A DNA stretch of 64,000 bases from Oceanospirillum linum. Lineage in GTDB: Bacteria > Pseudomonadota > Gammaproteobacteria > Pseudomonadales > Halomonadaceae. The notes under the pieces were generated by a model. The model had not been told where the DNA came from and ran no database searches. It saw nothing but the letters and a program-made list of their open reading frames with translations. Numbering within the stretch: position 1 is the first letter of the stretch; the number at the start of each line of letters is the position of its first letter. The position numbers and the translations under genes are program-made. Positions 1 to 9,142 of this stretch are shown one piece after another. The stretch lies in contig NZ_FXTS01000002.1 in NCBI RefSeq assembly GCF_900182785.1, positions 539,997-603,996 on the forward strand, given 5' to 3'.

Positions 1-1751
1 TCGAAGAAAATTTTGAGCTGTTTGATGAGGAGCAGTTACCACCTGTTGTTCGTTGTTTTCTCAGAAAATTTGACCGTTACCGGCTTTGCGTAGAGCCCGC
101 GATCCGCTTTCTGCAAGGTAAAGATCCAAGTCTTGCCCTACGAATTATCTCGCGCACCTTTCTGCCTGAAGGCCCTGCTTTTGACGCTATTGCTCAAATG
201 GAAACCGTTTCCGGTGATGTACTAAAATCGGCTTTTGGTGATTTGGGGGTACAGGATAAAGCTAAGTATCTGGCAACCCTGTTTATCAACGACCTTTCCG
301 CTGTCATTACCCAGGGTGTAGATCCTTATTTTGAGGTTAGTCGCTATGGAGAGCGCCTTGCGGCTGCTAATCCCAGCTTTGATGCCCTCTATGATACGTT
401 AATGGCCGAACCCAGTTTCAGCTCGGAGATTCTGGAGCAACTGGTGGAACTCTATGTGGAGGAAACCCAGCCCAGTGTTGTTGCGCTAACGGTGCCTTTC
501 CCCGGTAACATGCTGGGCGCGTTGCGGATTGCACAGACCTGTAAGGAGATCAACCCTGACCTGCCTGTCATCATGGGTGGGGGCTTTGTTAATACTGAGC
601 TGAGGGCTTTGAAAGATCCGCGAATTTTTGAGTTTGTCGATTTCATCTGCCTGGATGATGGTGAGCGGCCTTTATTGACCTTGCTGGAATATTTTTCCGG
701 ACAGCGTCAGGCCGATGATCTGGTGCGTACCTACTTTCTGGCAGAAGATGAGTCAGGGCGGCAATACGTGCATTTAAATGAAAACCCTATGCTGCATGAT
801 ATTCCACAGACCGATGTGGGCACACCGGTTTATGATGGCCTGCCTCTGAATGATTATCTCTCTTTATGCGAGATGCTGAACCCCATGCATCGCATCTGGA
901 GTGATGGCCGCTGGAACAAGCTGACGATTGCCCACGGTTGTTACTGGAGAAAGTGCAGTTTCTGTGATGTTACTCTCGACTACATTGATCGCTATGATGA
1001 AGCTGGTGCCGATATACTAGTTGATCGCATTGAACAGCTGATCGAAGAAACCGGTCAGACGGGCTTTCACTTTGTTGATGAGGCGGCACCACCAAAGGCG
1101 CTTTTTGCCATGGCTCGTCGCTTGATCGAGCGAGGTGTTGTGATAAGTTGGTGGGGTAATATTCGTTTTGAGAAGACGTTTACGCCTGAGCGTTGCCAAC
1201 TGTTAGCTGATTCCGGTTGTATCGCCGTCAGTGGTGGTCTGGAAGTTGCGTCCGACCGGCTACTTAAGCTGATGAAAAAAGGTGTCAGTGTTGAGCAGGT
1301 TGCCAGAGTAACGAAAGCTTTTAGTGACAGTGGCATTTTAGTTCATGCTTATCTGATGTATGGCTTTCCGACGCAAACTGAGCAGGAAACCCTGGATGCC
1401 CTTGAAATGGTTCGGCAGATGATGCAAGAAGGGTGCTTTCAGTCAGCTTACTGGCACCGGTTTGCAGCCACCATACATAGCCCCATTGGCGTCAACCCGG
1501 ATGAATATGGTATTCGTCTTGAGCCGCGACCTGAAACCCTGTTTGCTGAGAATGATGTCGAGTTTACCGATCCCACAGGGACAGATCACAACATGCTCGG
1601 AACAGGGCTGCGCAAAGCCTTATACAATTATATGCACGGTATTGGTTTTGATCAGCCGATCGCATTCTGGTTTGAGCAACCGGTTGCGACTACGACGGTA
1701 AAGAATGACCTCATCTCTAAGGCCATCAATGATTTGATTATCAGCCGCTAA
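1..1751 (+). CDS. B12-binding-type radical SAM protein (5' partial)
   Basis: The frame is open to the left edge (first full codon at base 3), so the ATG at 198 is internal and the N-terminus lies outside the window; at least 582 residues are visible. The first two thirds resemble the Rossmann-like cobalamin-binding domain that precedes radical SAM barrels, with a glycine-rich stretch (VIMGGGFVNTELRAL) and an ICLDDGE segment. The radical SAM cluster cysteines are encoded at 939, 954 and 963 (GCYWRKCSFCD), a CX4CX2C spacing instead of the usual CX3CX2C. A GGLEVASDRLLKLMKKG segment matches the SAM-binding part of the barrel. Such proteins use a [4Fe-4S] cluster and SAM to make a 5'-deoxyadenosyl radical; the substrate cannot be told from sequence. 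Family assignment is firm, function is open. Confidence 0.85.
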   Translation, partial: EENFELFDEEQLPPVVRCFLRKFDRYRLCVEPAIRFLQGKDPSLALRIISRTFLPEGPAFDAIAQMETVSGDVLKSAFGDLGVQDKAKYLATLFINDLSAVITQGVDPYFEVSRYGERLAAANPSFDALYDTLMAEPSFSSEILEQLVELYVEETQPSVVALTVPFPGNMLGALRIAQTCKEINPDLPVIMGGGFVNTELRALKDPRIFEFVDFICLDDGERPLLTLLEYFSGQRQADDLVRTYFLAEDESGRQYVHLNENPMLHDIPQTDVGTPVYDGLPLNDYLSLCEMLNPMHRIWSDGRWNKLTIAHGCYWRKCSFCDVTLDYIDRYDEAGADILVDRIEQLIEETGQTGFHFVDEAAPPKALFAMARRLIERGVVISWWGNIRFEKTFTPERCQLLADSGCIAVSGGLEVASDRLLKLMKKGVSVEQVARVTKAFSDSGILVHAYLMYGFPTQTEQETLDALEMVRQMMQEGCFQSAYWHRFAATIHSPIGVNPDEYGIRLEPRPETLFAENDVEFTDPTGTDHNMLGTGLRKALYNYMHGIGFDQPIAFWFEQPVATTTVKNDLISKAINDLIISR

Positions 1752-1760
1752 GTTGGCGGT

Positions 1761-2015
1761 TCAGGTACAGCGTTCCAGTTCTGTCAGTAAAATAAGTGCC
1801 TGTTCCCGGGAGTCGCCGCAGACATAGTCCGCCGGCTGGAAGTCACCACAGACTTTAGGTCGTTCAGGCCGTCCAAAAAGCTCGCACTTCAGATCCGATA
1901 ACAGGTGGGCACAAGGTACGCCCGCCGGTTTGCCCGTGGGCATTTTGGGTAGTGGGCTGCTGATACTGGGGGCGGTATAGCAAGCTGCACAGCCCATACG
2001 GCATGTTAGCGCCAT
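1761..2015 (-). CDS. YkgJ-family cysteine cluster protein
   Basis: An 84-residue protein with six cysteines grouped as CRMGCAAC near the N-terminus, then PCAHL, KC and VCGDF. This pattern is that of YkgJ-like proteins, which are thought to bind a metal or Fe-S centre (family knowledge; the ligand is not shown here). The end of the protein (DSREQALILLTELE) matches the usual YkgJ C-terminus, so the gene looks complete. It is convergent with the radical SAM gene, nine bases away. Biochemical role unknown. Confidence 0.8.
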   Translation of the reverse strand: MALTCRMGCAACYTAPSISSPLPKMPTGKPAGVPCAHLLSDLKCELFGRPERPKVCGDFQPADYVCGDSREQALILLTELERCT

Positions 2016-2222
2016 GTATACTCCAAATATGCGAAATTCAGGGAACCTGAATACTTTTTTATGATCTTAGTCTATTAATTAATTCCAGAGGAGTTGGCAA
2101 TATAAGCCTGTATTCCTGATTTTCCAGTATTATGCCTTACTTTGGCGACTTTTTGTTAGCCTGCTATACCCACATCACTATTAAATGAGTTGCTAAAGTC
2201 AACTCTACAGAGGAGACGGATT

Positions 2223-2501
2223 ATGCCCGTTGCAAGCGCACGTCACATTTTGGTGGCCGATGAACAGCAATGTCTGAACCTGAAAGCCGAAATTGAGTCC
2301 GGTAAAGATTTTGCTGCTGTAGCTCAGGAGCACTCACTTTGTCCATCCGGTGCGGAAGGCGGTGATCTTGGCAGTTTCCGCCCCGGTGAGATGGTACCGG
2401 AGTTTGATAAAGCTGTTTTTTCCGGTGATTTGAATACCGTTCTAGGACCGGTTCAGACTCAATTTGGCTACCATCTGCTGGAAGTAACCAGCCGTAACTA
2501 A
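2223..2501 (+). CDS. ppiC: PpiC-type parvulin peptidyl-prolyl isomerase
   Basis: A 92-residue single-domain parvulin without signal peptide, so cytoplasmic. It shows the family hallmarks: ARHILV at the start, FAAVAQEHSLCPSG, GGDLGSF, GEMVPEFDKAVF and the terminal GPVQTQFGYHLLEV. It catalyses cis-trans isomerisation of prolyl peptide bonds in client proteins. The start at 2223 is chosen because an AGAGGAG ribosome-binding site lies seven to twelve bases upstream; a longer in-frame start at 2190 has none and would add non-conserved residues. It is followed by a stem-loop at 2554-2585. Confidence 0.92.
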   Translation: MPVASARHILVADEQQCLNLKAEIESGKDFAAVAQEHSLCPSGAEGGDLGSFRPGEMVPEFDKAVFSGDLNTVLGPVQTQFGYHLLEVTSRN

Positions 2502-2553
2502 CCAGACGTAGCATATATCTCTTAATTTGGTATTATCTGTTATAGGGTGTTCG

Positions 2554-2585
2554 AAAGCCTGCTGATGAGTTCATCGCCAGGCTTT
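2554..2585 (+). terminator. Stem-loop after ppiC, probable terminator
   Basis: Arms AAAGCCTG (2554-2561) and CAGGCTTT (2578-2585) are perfect complements, with an inner stem GATGA/TCATC. The T-run that follows is poor, so termination strength is uncertain. Confidence 0.5.
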
Positions 2586-2626
2586 AATTCTATCTGGATG
2601 ATAGAAAATAATAACAAGACATCCTG

Positions 2627-2642
2627 ATAAGCAAACGCTTAT
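2627..2642. promoter_or_regulatory. Inverted repeat upstream of tsdB
   Basis: ATAAGC-AAAC-GCTTAT is a perfect 6+6 inverted repeat ending 33 bases before the tsdB start. It could be a regulator binding site or a 5'-UTR hairpin; the sequence alone does not say which. Confidence 0.3.
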
Positions 2643-2675
2643 AAAAATGGACTACTTGATTGATGAGGTATGCTT

Positions 2676-3323
2676 ATGAAAAAGCAACTGAAGCCCCGTA
2701 TTGCCAGCTTAGTACTTGCCCTAAGTTGTGGTGGTGCATCCGGGTTGGCATTAGCTGATGCTGACCCGATAAAAGGACAGCAAACATCGGCGATGTGCAT
2801 CGCCTGCCATCAGGCAGACGGTAATGGTAAAAGTAACGCTGGCGCTGAGTCATGGCCACGACTCGCAGGTCTGAATGCGGAATATATTGAAAAACAACTG
2901 CGGGATTTCCGTGGAGGGCTCAGGCAGAGTGCCACCATGATGCCTTTCGCGAATATGCTGACGGAACAGCAAATTAAGAATGTTTCAGCCTATTATGCGC
3001 AGCTCACACCTACGCATACTGAAGCGGTCTCTCTGACTGATGAGCAGCAGGCTCTGGGCAAGCGCCTTGCTGTAAGGGGCGATTGGGACCGGTATATACC
3101 GGCCTGTAACAGTTGTCATGGGCCCGATGCAGCTGGAGTTGGAAAAAGCTTTCCGGAGCTGGCAGGGCAACACTCTGATTATATTCGCCAGCAACTGCAT
3201 GCCTGGAAAAACGGAAGCCGCAGTAATGACCCAAATAACCTGATGCTGGCAGTGGCCAAACGGATGACAGAGCAGGATATTGATGCCGTCGCTTTATGGC
3301 TTGCTAAACAGCCGATCAAATAA
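2676..3323 (+). CDS. tsdB: Diheme cytochrome c4-type protein, probable TsdB
   Basis: A 215-residue exported protein with a signal peptide (hydrophobic core LVLALSCGGASGLALA) and two haem c sites, CIACH and CNSCH, one in each half, as in cytochrome c4. The next gene encodes TsdA, and TsdB is known as the diheme electron acceptor of that enzyme. Inference from this context: it takes electrons from thiosulfate oxidation in the periplasm and passes them to the respiratory chain. The start at 2676 has GAGG seven bases upstream; an ATG at 2670 would overlap that spacing. tsdA follows 12 bases later, so the two are probably co-transcribed. Confidence 0.82.
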   Translation: MKKQLKPRIASLVLALSCGGASGLALADADPIKGQQTSAMCIACHQADGNGKSNAGAESWPRLAGLNAEYIEKQLRDFRGGLRQSATMMPFANMLTEQQIKNVSAYYAQLTPTHTEAVSLTDEQQALGKRLAVRGDWDRYIPACNSCHGPDAAGVGKSFPELAGQHSDYIRQQLHAWKNGSRSNDPNNLMLAVAKRMTEQDIDAVALWLAKQPIK

Positions 3324-3335
3324 GGGAGATTGATC

Positions 3336-4334
3336 ATGGATATTGCAAACAAACGGGGCGTTCTATTGCTGTTTGGGATAATGGCCTGTGGCATAACCGT
3401 CGCTGATACTTCTGTAAAACTGCCGGAACCGAAAGAAGGGCAGTATGTCCATCAGGCGCCGACGCTTGAAGACCTGGAAAAGGATGAAAGTTTAAAGCCG
3501 CAGTTAAAGGCCGTTATTCGGAAAGGCTACGATCTGTTTATGAATACGCAACAGCTACGTGGTGAGAATGTTTTTAACGATATGAACTGCCGAACCTGTC
3601 ATATGGGTGAGGGGCGTAAAATGTGGGCAGCCCCAGTCTGGCCTGCCAGTACGACATTGCCTGATTTTCGGGGCAAAAACCAACATGTTAACTCAGTTGA
3701 AGAGCGGATCGCAGGCTGTTTTGCATTCTCGATGAACGGAAAGCCCCCCGCCTACGGTAGTGATACCATGCTTGCTCTTGTGGCCTATCAGCAATGGATG
3801 GCAAAGGGTGCTCCTGTTTATGAGACTAATATTGCAGGTCGAGGTTTTGGCAAATTAGAGAAGCCAAAACTTGAGCCGGATTATGGTCGTGGTGAAGCGG
3901 TCTTCTCCGAGAACTGTTCTGTTTGCCATGGTGATAAAGGGCAGGGTCAGAAAAATGCTGAAGGAACAGTTGTTTTTCCGCCCTTATGGGGGGATGGAGC
4001 ATATAACTGGGGCGCTGGTATGACCCGTATTTTTACCGCAGCAGCATTTATTAAACACAATATGCCATTAGGGCAGCCAGGTAAGTTAAGTGATCAGGAT
4101 GCCTGGGATGTGGCCTACTTTATTAATGCTCAGGAGCGCCCTCAGGACCCTCGTTTTGTTGGTAGCGCTGAGGCTACCCGTGAGAAATTCCTGAACTTCC
4201 ATAAGCATACGCTATACGGAACTAAGGTTAATGGCCGGGTATTAGGTGCGCATACTAACACCGGTGAAAAGCCTTTTCTTAAACCCGACAATCTGAAGCC
4301 CCGTACCTTTGAGCAGGGCTCCGACAGCTGGTAG
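3336..4334 (+). CDS. tsdA: Thiosulfate dehydrogenase (tetrathionate-forming) TsdA
   Basis: A 332-residue periplasmic diheme cytochrome with a signal peptide ending near VADTS. It has two CXXCH sites, CRTCH and CSVCH, in two cytochrome c domains. Between them lies GCFAFSMNGKPPAYGS, the segment that in TsdA supplies the unusual cysteine axial ligand to the active-site haem (family knowledge). TsdA couples two thiosulfates to tetrathionate with release of two electrons; some members work in the reverse direction. The start at 3336 has GGGAG seven bases upstream. Length and motif order match the family and the gene looks intact. A strong terminator follows. Confidence 0.86.
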   Translation: MDIANKRGVLLLFGIMACGITVADTSVKLPEPKEGQYVHQAPTLEDLEKDESLKPQLKAVIRKGYDLFMNTQQLRGENVFNDMNCRTCHMGEGRKMWAAPVWPASTTLPDFRGKNQHVNSVEERIAGCFAFSMNGKPPAYGSDTMLALVAYQQWMAKGAPVYETNIAGRGFGKLEKPKLEPDYGRGEAVFSENCSVCHGDKGQGQKNAEGTVVFPPLWGDGAYNWGAGMTRIFTAAAFIKHNMPLGQPGKLSDQDAWDVAYFINAQERPQDPRFVGSAEATREKFLNFHKHTLYGTKVNGRVLGAHTNTGEKPFLKPDNLKPRTFEQGSDSW

Positions 4335-4356
4335 CAATAACGCCGTCAGATATGCA

Positions 4357-4390
4357 AAAAGCCTGGTGCCATCAGCACCAGGCTTTTTTC
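4357..4390 (+). terminator. Intrinsic terminator after tsdA
   Basis: A perfect 9-bp stem (GCCTGGTGC / GCACCAGGC) with loop CATCA is flanked by A5 and followed by T6. It can work in both directions, serving tsdBA and the convergent hopJ-like gene. Confidence 0.9.
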
Positions 4391-4416
4391 GGTTTAGCGC
4401 AAAAGATGATCCCAGT

Positions 4417-4755
4417 CTATTTGGGTGTCAGAGCCTGAGACTCAAAGTGGATACCGTCCCAGCCATGGTGCATAAAATTACGGATATTTCCATGGTCTGT
4501 ACCCTCAGGTGTGTTGAGCACATCCTGATAAAAGCGCCCGAAGCAGCGAAGGGTGCTCTCTTCACTCAGCTGCTGATCTTTTGCAAATGCAAATATTTTA
4601 CAGCTGCCTTCGTTCTGGCCTGCTTCATTTCTTATGTCGCCATTACTGAAGGCGGCTGGGGTGTAGTGGTAGAGGTCGGTAATGACCTGTTGGGTTTCTT
4701 CAAACTCAGGGCCAGTAGCTGTCGCAAGCTTATTTAAAAAGTTACTTAAAGTCAT
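4417..4755 (-). CDS. HopJ-family protein
   Basis: A 112-residue soluble protein whose segments FLNKLATATGPEFEETQQVI, YHYTPAAFSNG and the near-terminal FMHHGWDGIHF match the HopJ family. The family name comes from a Pseudomonas type III effector, but related genes are common in free-living marine gammaproteobacteria that show no secretion system nearby, and none is visible here. A role as an effector should therefore not be assumed. It ends against the tsdA terminator. Molecular function is unknown. Confidence 0.8.
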   Translation of the reverse strand: MTLSNFLNKLATATGPEFEETQQVITDLYHYTPAAFSNGDIRNEAGQNEGSCKIFAFAKDQQLSEESTLRCFGRFYQDVLNTPEGTDHGNIRNFMHHGWDGIHFESQALTPK

Positions 4756-5261
4756 CCGGTTGCCTTATGCATGGGTGGAAGAATAGTGGCAAATATTCCA
4801 GTGGATACTGACTGATTTTCCCATAAAAAGACAGTTTGTACGGCTTCTGGCCTATAGATAAAAAATAATTCTGCTCTTTTGGTTTTTACTGGGGTGAAGG
4901 CAGACTTTATTCTATGGACTCAGGGCCGGCAATATTCTTTACCTTAAACAAGAGTTTTGAGCCATTGATTAAGGTCCTGTTGTGACGTTGTTGTAGTTTT
5001 TTTGTAACAAAAAACAGATCAATACTTATTATATATATGTTATTGAATCCCACAATGTAGCCTAATACCCTGATTTTTCGTGGTGTTTTGAGGTATATCA
5101 AGCCTTGCTACCAATTTCTTTGACTGGCGTCAGGTCAAAATCAAACTTTACATACACTTTAAACATCTTTTCATCTGCTGGATGAGGTGCTAAATTGCCG
5201 CGCCTTCAACTTAATATAAGTAATTATTTATTTATTCTGCCTGATCTCATGGAGTTTTATT
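4756..5261. other. Intergenic stretch without a supported gene
   Basis: About 500 AT-rich bases between divergently transcribed genes. A 64-codon frame on the minus strand (4907-5101) has no recognisable similarity or good ribosome-binding site. The only clear structure is a weak AT hairpin around 4998-5014 (T6G/CA6). Promoters for both flanking genes should lie here, but no convincing -35/-10 pair was found. Confidence 0.5.
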
Positions 5262-7343
5262 TTGAACCGTCTCGTAATGTCTGCTGATGTGTCGCATCTA
5301 CTGGAAGGTGTTTCACAAGGTATGGAACTGATTGATACGGCATTTGCTCATATCAGTTTAGATCAGCAGTTGACGGTTCTTTCGTCTAATACTCAGTTTA
5401 AACAGATGGCAAGGCAGTATCACTTACCGGAGGAGGTTTTAGCCAGTTGGTTGAAAGGAACTCTATTTCAGAGCCGGGAAGAATTAGTATCAGAACTGAG
5501 TAAAACATCTGCACTTACGGCGGAGGGCAGAGGTCATGCAAGTGATGGCAAAAGCTTTCACTTCCAATGGTCTCTGAAACAGCTCTCAGATTCGACAGCA
5601 CTTTGTTTTGTGCGTGATATTCGCTGGCGACAGAAGTATCAGGACCAATGGACACTCTTTGAGCGTATTTTTAACTCCAGTCGCGCATCGGTTGTTGTAA
5701 CCGATGCCAGTAACAGGATTGTATTAGCGAATAAGCGGTTTGAAGAGATCTCTGGTTACCCTTCTGCTGAAGTACTGGGGTTTGACCCTGGTTTCTTCAG
5801 CTCAGGTCGTCAGGACAAAGCATTTTACCGAAACCTCTGGCAAAGCCTGATCAGTGAAGGGTACTGGTCTGGCCTTATCTGGAATCGTCGAAAAGATGGT
5901 CAGGAATACCCGGAGCAAAAAACGATCTATACCGTGTTGAATGAAGCAGGGCAGATTACGCATTATTTTTCATCAGGAGAAGTTGTATTGCACAACGATG
6001 CTCCGGCCCTGGTCAGCTCATTAGCACCGGGCCAGAGTAACAGTATTATGGGGCAACAGGGACTGATCGAAACACTTGCCCGTAAGCTACAAAATCATCA
6101 GCAGCCGATTACTATTTTTTATATCGGGATTGACAATATGGGCCGCCTGAACCACCATGGTGGTATGGCATTAGGTGATCATATTATCAGAACAACCCTG
6201 CAGCGTTTGTCAGAGACCTTTCTGCCGGACGGCTATGTGGCTCGCTCCGTTGGTGATGAATTTATTATTGCGGCGCCTTTTATAACGTCACCTTCCCAGG
6301 CCGAATCTGTTGCTCAGGGGTTGTTGGAAGCATTACAAAGTAGCATTGAATATCAGTCGATCGAATGGCGTTCTACGGTCAGTATTGGCATTAGTTTACT
6401 GGAACAGAACCAACGCCCCCGGGAGGCAGTTGAGCAGTCTCATATCGCTATGCACCATGCGAAAGAGCAAGGGGGCAACAGCAGTCATTTCTTTAATAGT
6501 GAGCTGCAGAAAATCGCAAAAGAGGGCGTACTTCTGGAACAGGCCCTCCATCTGGCATTGGCACGTAACGAGTTCGCGCTTCATTATCAGCCAATTGTTG
6601 ATACCGAAACCGGTCAGCTGGTTGGTGCTGAGGCTTTGTTGCGCTGGCATTCTGAGCAATTTGGTTTTGTGCCACCGGATCGCTTTATACCCATTGCTGA
6701 GCATTCCGGGCTGATCCATGAGCTGGGGCACTGGGTAATTGAAGAAGTATGCCATCAGCTGAACCGCTGGGGTGAAAGCTTTACGGGAAGTATCGCTGTC
6801 AATTTATCCGCGCATCAATTGCAGTATGCCGGGTTAGCGGAACAGTTAATGTCGGTTTTGAATAAGCACCGGATTCCTGTTGAGAGAATTTCTCTTGAGA
6901 TTACAGAAACGGCGATGATTCAGGATGCCAACTCGGCAGTTTCTGTCGTAACGGATCTTAAAGAAGCAGGCTTTATGCTTTCCATTGATGACTTCGGTAC
7001 TGGCTACTCCAGTTTGAGTTACCTGACCCGTTTTCAACTTGATAAGTTAAAAGTTGATCGTTGCTTCGTGCAGAAAATGACAGAGCAACCCCAGGAACGC
7101 CTGGTAACTAAGGCTATTGTTCAGTTGGCAAAGAGTCTCGGCATGCAGATCGTTGCTGAAGGTGTTGAAACTCTGGAGCAGAAATCTGCGCTGGAAGCTC
7201 TTGAGTGTGATTACCTCCAGGGGTATCTGATCAGTAAACCTTTGCCTGCTAATGAATTTGAATTGTTTGCTAAAAACCTGACCCGAGCCAGCCTGGATGA
7301 GTGCATTGCACGCCTTCCAGAGGCAGATGAAAGTATCATTTAA
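5262..7343 (+). CDS. PAS-GGDEF-EAL cyclic-di-GMP signalling protein
   Basis: A 693-residue cytoplasmic protein with no membrane segment. A PAS domain lies at about residues 140-245 (VVVTDASNRIVLANKRFEEISGYP), a GGDEF domain at about 265-420 and an EAL domain at about 430-675. The diguanylate cyclase signature reads SVGDEF instead of GGDEF, so cyclase activity is doubtful. The EAL domain keeps EALLRW, the ETA segment, DDFGTGYSSLSYL, KVDRCF, AEGVET and QGYLISKPL, as expected of active c-di-GMP phosphodiesterases. The likely net role is PAS-controlled breakdown of c-di-GMP. The start is TTG at 5262 with GGAG seven bases upstream; an ATG at 5277 is the alternative. An Aer-type receptor follows 13 bases later, suggesting joint control of motility. 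Confidence 0.88.
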   Translation: MNRLVMSADVSHLLEGVSQGMELIDTAFAHISLDQQLTVLSSNTQFKQMARQYHLPEEVLASWLKGTLFQSREELVSELSKTSALTAEGRGHASDGKSFHFQWSLKQLSDSTALCFVRDIRWRQKYQDQWTLFERIFNSSRASVVVTDASNRIVLANKRFEEISGYPSAEVLGFDPGFFSSGRQDKAFYRNLWQSLISEGYWSGLIWNRRKDGQEYPEQKTIYTVLNEAGQITHYFSSGEVVLHNDAPALVSSLAPGQSNSIMGQQGLIETLARKLQNHQQPITIFYIGIDNMGRLNHHGGMALGDHIIRTTLQRLSETFLPDGYVARSVGDEFIIAAPFITSPSQAESVAQGLLEALQSSIEYQSIEWRSTVSIGISLLEQNQRPREAVEQSHIAMHHAKEQGGNSSHFFNSELQKIAKEGVLLEQALHLALARNEFALHYQPIVDTETGQLVGAEALLRWHSEQFGFVPPDRFIPIAEHSGLIHELGHWVIEEVCHQLNRWGESFTGSIAVNLSAHQLQYAGLAEQLMSVLNKHRIPVERISLEITETAMIQDANSAVSVVTDLKEAGFMLSIDDFGTGYSSLSYLTRFQLDKLKVDRCFVQKMTEQPQERLVTKAIVQLAKSLGMQIVAEGVETLEQKSALEALECDYLQGYLISKPLPANEFELFAKNLTRASLDECIARLPEADESII

Positions 7344-7356
7344 GGACCCCTATTCG

Positions 7357-8931
7357 ATGTCACAAGTTTCTGTTACTCAAAGGGCGATAAAGGTCGACCC
7401 TGATCGGTGCATTATTTCGACAACCGATAAAAAGGGAATTATTCAGGACTGTAACGACTATTTTGTTACTTTGTCCGGTTATGGGCATAACCAGCTCATC
7501 GGAGCCCCTCATAACATCATTCGGCATCCTGATATGCCGAAAGAAGCTTTTTCTGACCTTTGGAAACGGGTATCCAAAGGGGAAAACTGGATCGGCTTGG
7601 TTAAAAACCGTACCGCTGATGGTGATCACTACTGGGTTGATGCTTTTGTGACGCCGATTTTTGAAGGTTCGGAAATTACAGGGTATCAATCCGTTCGTCA
7701 CAGCCCTGACCAGCCGGATGTTGATCGTGCTGATGAACTTTATAAGGCTATCAGAGGTGGGAAGGGGCTTCTGTCCCACTGGTTTAAAAGCAGGAGTCGC
7801 ACTTTTATCACGTTTGCACAGGGCGTCTTGTTTACTTTACCCCTGTTGGTGTTGGCCCTCTGGATGGCTGATATCGCCCTGGATAAAAGCAGCCTGATTG
7901 TTATCTTTTCTCTTCTTGGCCTAGGCTTTGCTGCTTTTCAGCAGTCGAAACAGTATCGCAGGCTGGCGGCTAAGTGTCGTAAGATCTACAGCGATCCACT
8001 GGGGCAGAAAGTCTACAGTAACTATCATGATGAAGTGGGTGAAGTTGATATCGCCCTGCATTATCTGGATCGCACAATGAAAACGGTTGTGAACCGTCTT
8101 GATAATGCATCAGTCCATTTTCATCGCCATATTGAAGGGGTTTCTGAGCAGGTTGCTCAAGTGAGTTCTCAGACAGAGACTCAGCTTGATGAGCTGGCAC
8201 AGACCGCTACTGCTATGGAGCAAATCAGTGTTGTGACTGAAGAGGTCGCCCGTAACTGTGATGCGGCTGCCAGCGTTTCCCGAAAAACGGATGAAGTGAG
8301 CTACTCGGGTCAGGAAATTGTGCGAAGAAGCGAGCAGGCGATACAGTCCTTATGCGATTCAGTGCGTAGTTCAACGGCTCAATTAGAAGCGTTACAGGAA
8401 CAGAGTGAGAATATTAATCAGATTCTGGATGTGATTGGTGGCATAGCTGAACAGACAAACCTTCTGGCGCTAAATGCCGCTATTGAGGCAGCCCGTGCAG
8501 GTGAAGCAGGGCGAGGGTTTGCTGTTGTTGCGGATGAGGTCCGGGGGTTGGCCCATCGCTCTCAACAGTCAACGCTGGATATTCAGACTATTTTATCTCA
8601 GTTTCGTGATCAGACCCGTGAAGTGGTTAGCCGAATGCAAACTTCCGAATCACTGGCTGTTTCTACGGTTGACGAGATTAAACAGGCTGAGCAGGTATTG
8701 GCTGAACTTCAGGCGATTATCAGTCAGCTGGGTCAGATGAATATCCAGATCGCATCTGCCGCTGAAGAGCAATCTGCTGCAGCTAACGAGATGAAAGAGC
8801 GTATTTCATTGATACATCAGTCAGCGCGGGCAACAGCTGATGCCAGTCGTGCGACCCGGCAGTCCAGCCTTCACCTGGTGGATGAAGCTAATGACCTGTC
8901 CAGCCTGATTCAGCGTTTCGGTCGGGCCTGA
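7357..8931 (+). CDS. aer: Aer-type PAS methyl-accepting chemotaxis protein
   Basis: A 524-residue receptor. The N-terminal PAS domain (residues about 20-120) contains NIIRHPDMPKEAF and GDHYWVDAFVTPIF, close to the FAD-binding PAS of E. coli Aer, which senses redox state for energy taxis. Two hydrophobic stretches at about 150-200 anchor it in the inner membrane without a large periplasmic loop. The C-terminal half is an MCP coiled coil with the conserved hairpin tip (EQTNLLALNAAIEAARAGE, then GRGFAVVADEVR), which contacts CheA/CheW. The start at 7357 has TAAGGA upstream. Clustering with a c-di-GMP enzyme fits a swim/settle decision, but that link is an inference. Confidence 0.9.
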   Translation: MSQVSVTQRAIKVDPDRCIISTTDKKGIIQDCNDYFVTLSGYGHNQLIGAPHNIIRHPDMPKEAFSDLWKRVSKGENWIGLVKNRTADGDHYWVDAFVTPIFEGSEITGYQSVRHSPDQPDVDRADELYKAIRGGKGLLSHWFKSRSRTFITFAQGVLFTLPLLVLALWMADIALDKSSLIVIFSLLGLGFAAFQQSKQYRRLAAKCRKIYSDPLGQKVYSNYHDEVGEVDIALHYLDRTMKTVVNRLDNASVHFHRHIEGVSEQVAQVSSQTETQLDELAQTATAMEQISVVTEEVARNCDAAASVSRKTDEVSYSGQEIVRRSEQAIQSLCDSVRSSTAQLEALQEQSENINQILDVIGGIAEQTNLLALNAAIEAARAGEAGRGFAVVADEVRGLAHRSQQSTLDIQTILSQFRDQTREVVSRMQTSESLAVSTVDEIKQAEQVLAELQAIISQLGQMNIQIASAAEEQSAAANEMKERISLIHQSARATADASRATRQSSLHLVDEANDLSSLIQRFGRA

Positions 8932-9142
8932 AACCATCTGTTCTGATGTTCTGCCTGGCCGGAAGGAATATCTTTCCGTTCTCAGGCCTTTCTAATTGGC
9001 CCGGTCAGCTATGCTTGCTCTATAGCAATGCTTGTTAGCACCAAATGCACTATGTTTCAGATAGCAGGTAAAAAAGCGCTCTACCAGATTTAAGATGAGA
9101 AAGCCTTGTAGCGCTGAGAGCTAAATCGAAAAGGAGTAGCCC

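Noticed and set aside
4309..4737. 142-codon plus-strand frame across the tsdA terminator and HopJ gene
   Set aside because: It runs through a strong terminator and antisense to a recognised family.
4417..4755. Evidence for a type III secretion system from the HopJ name
   Set aside because: No secretion genes are present; the family is widespread outside pathogens.
4907..5101. 64-codon minus-strand frame in the intergenic region
   Set aside because: AT-rich with no good ribosome-binding site or similarity.
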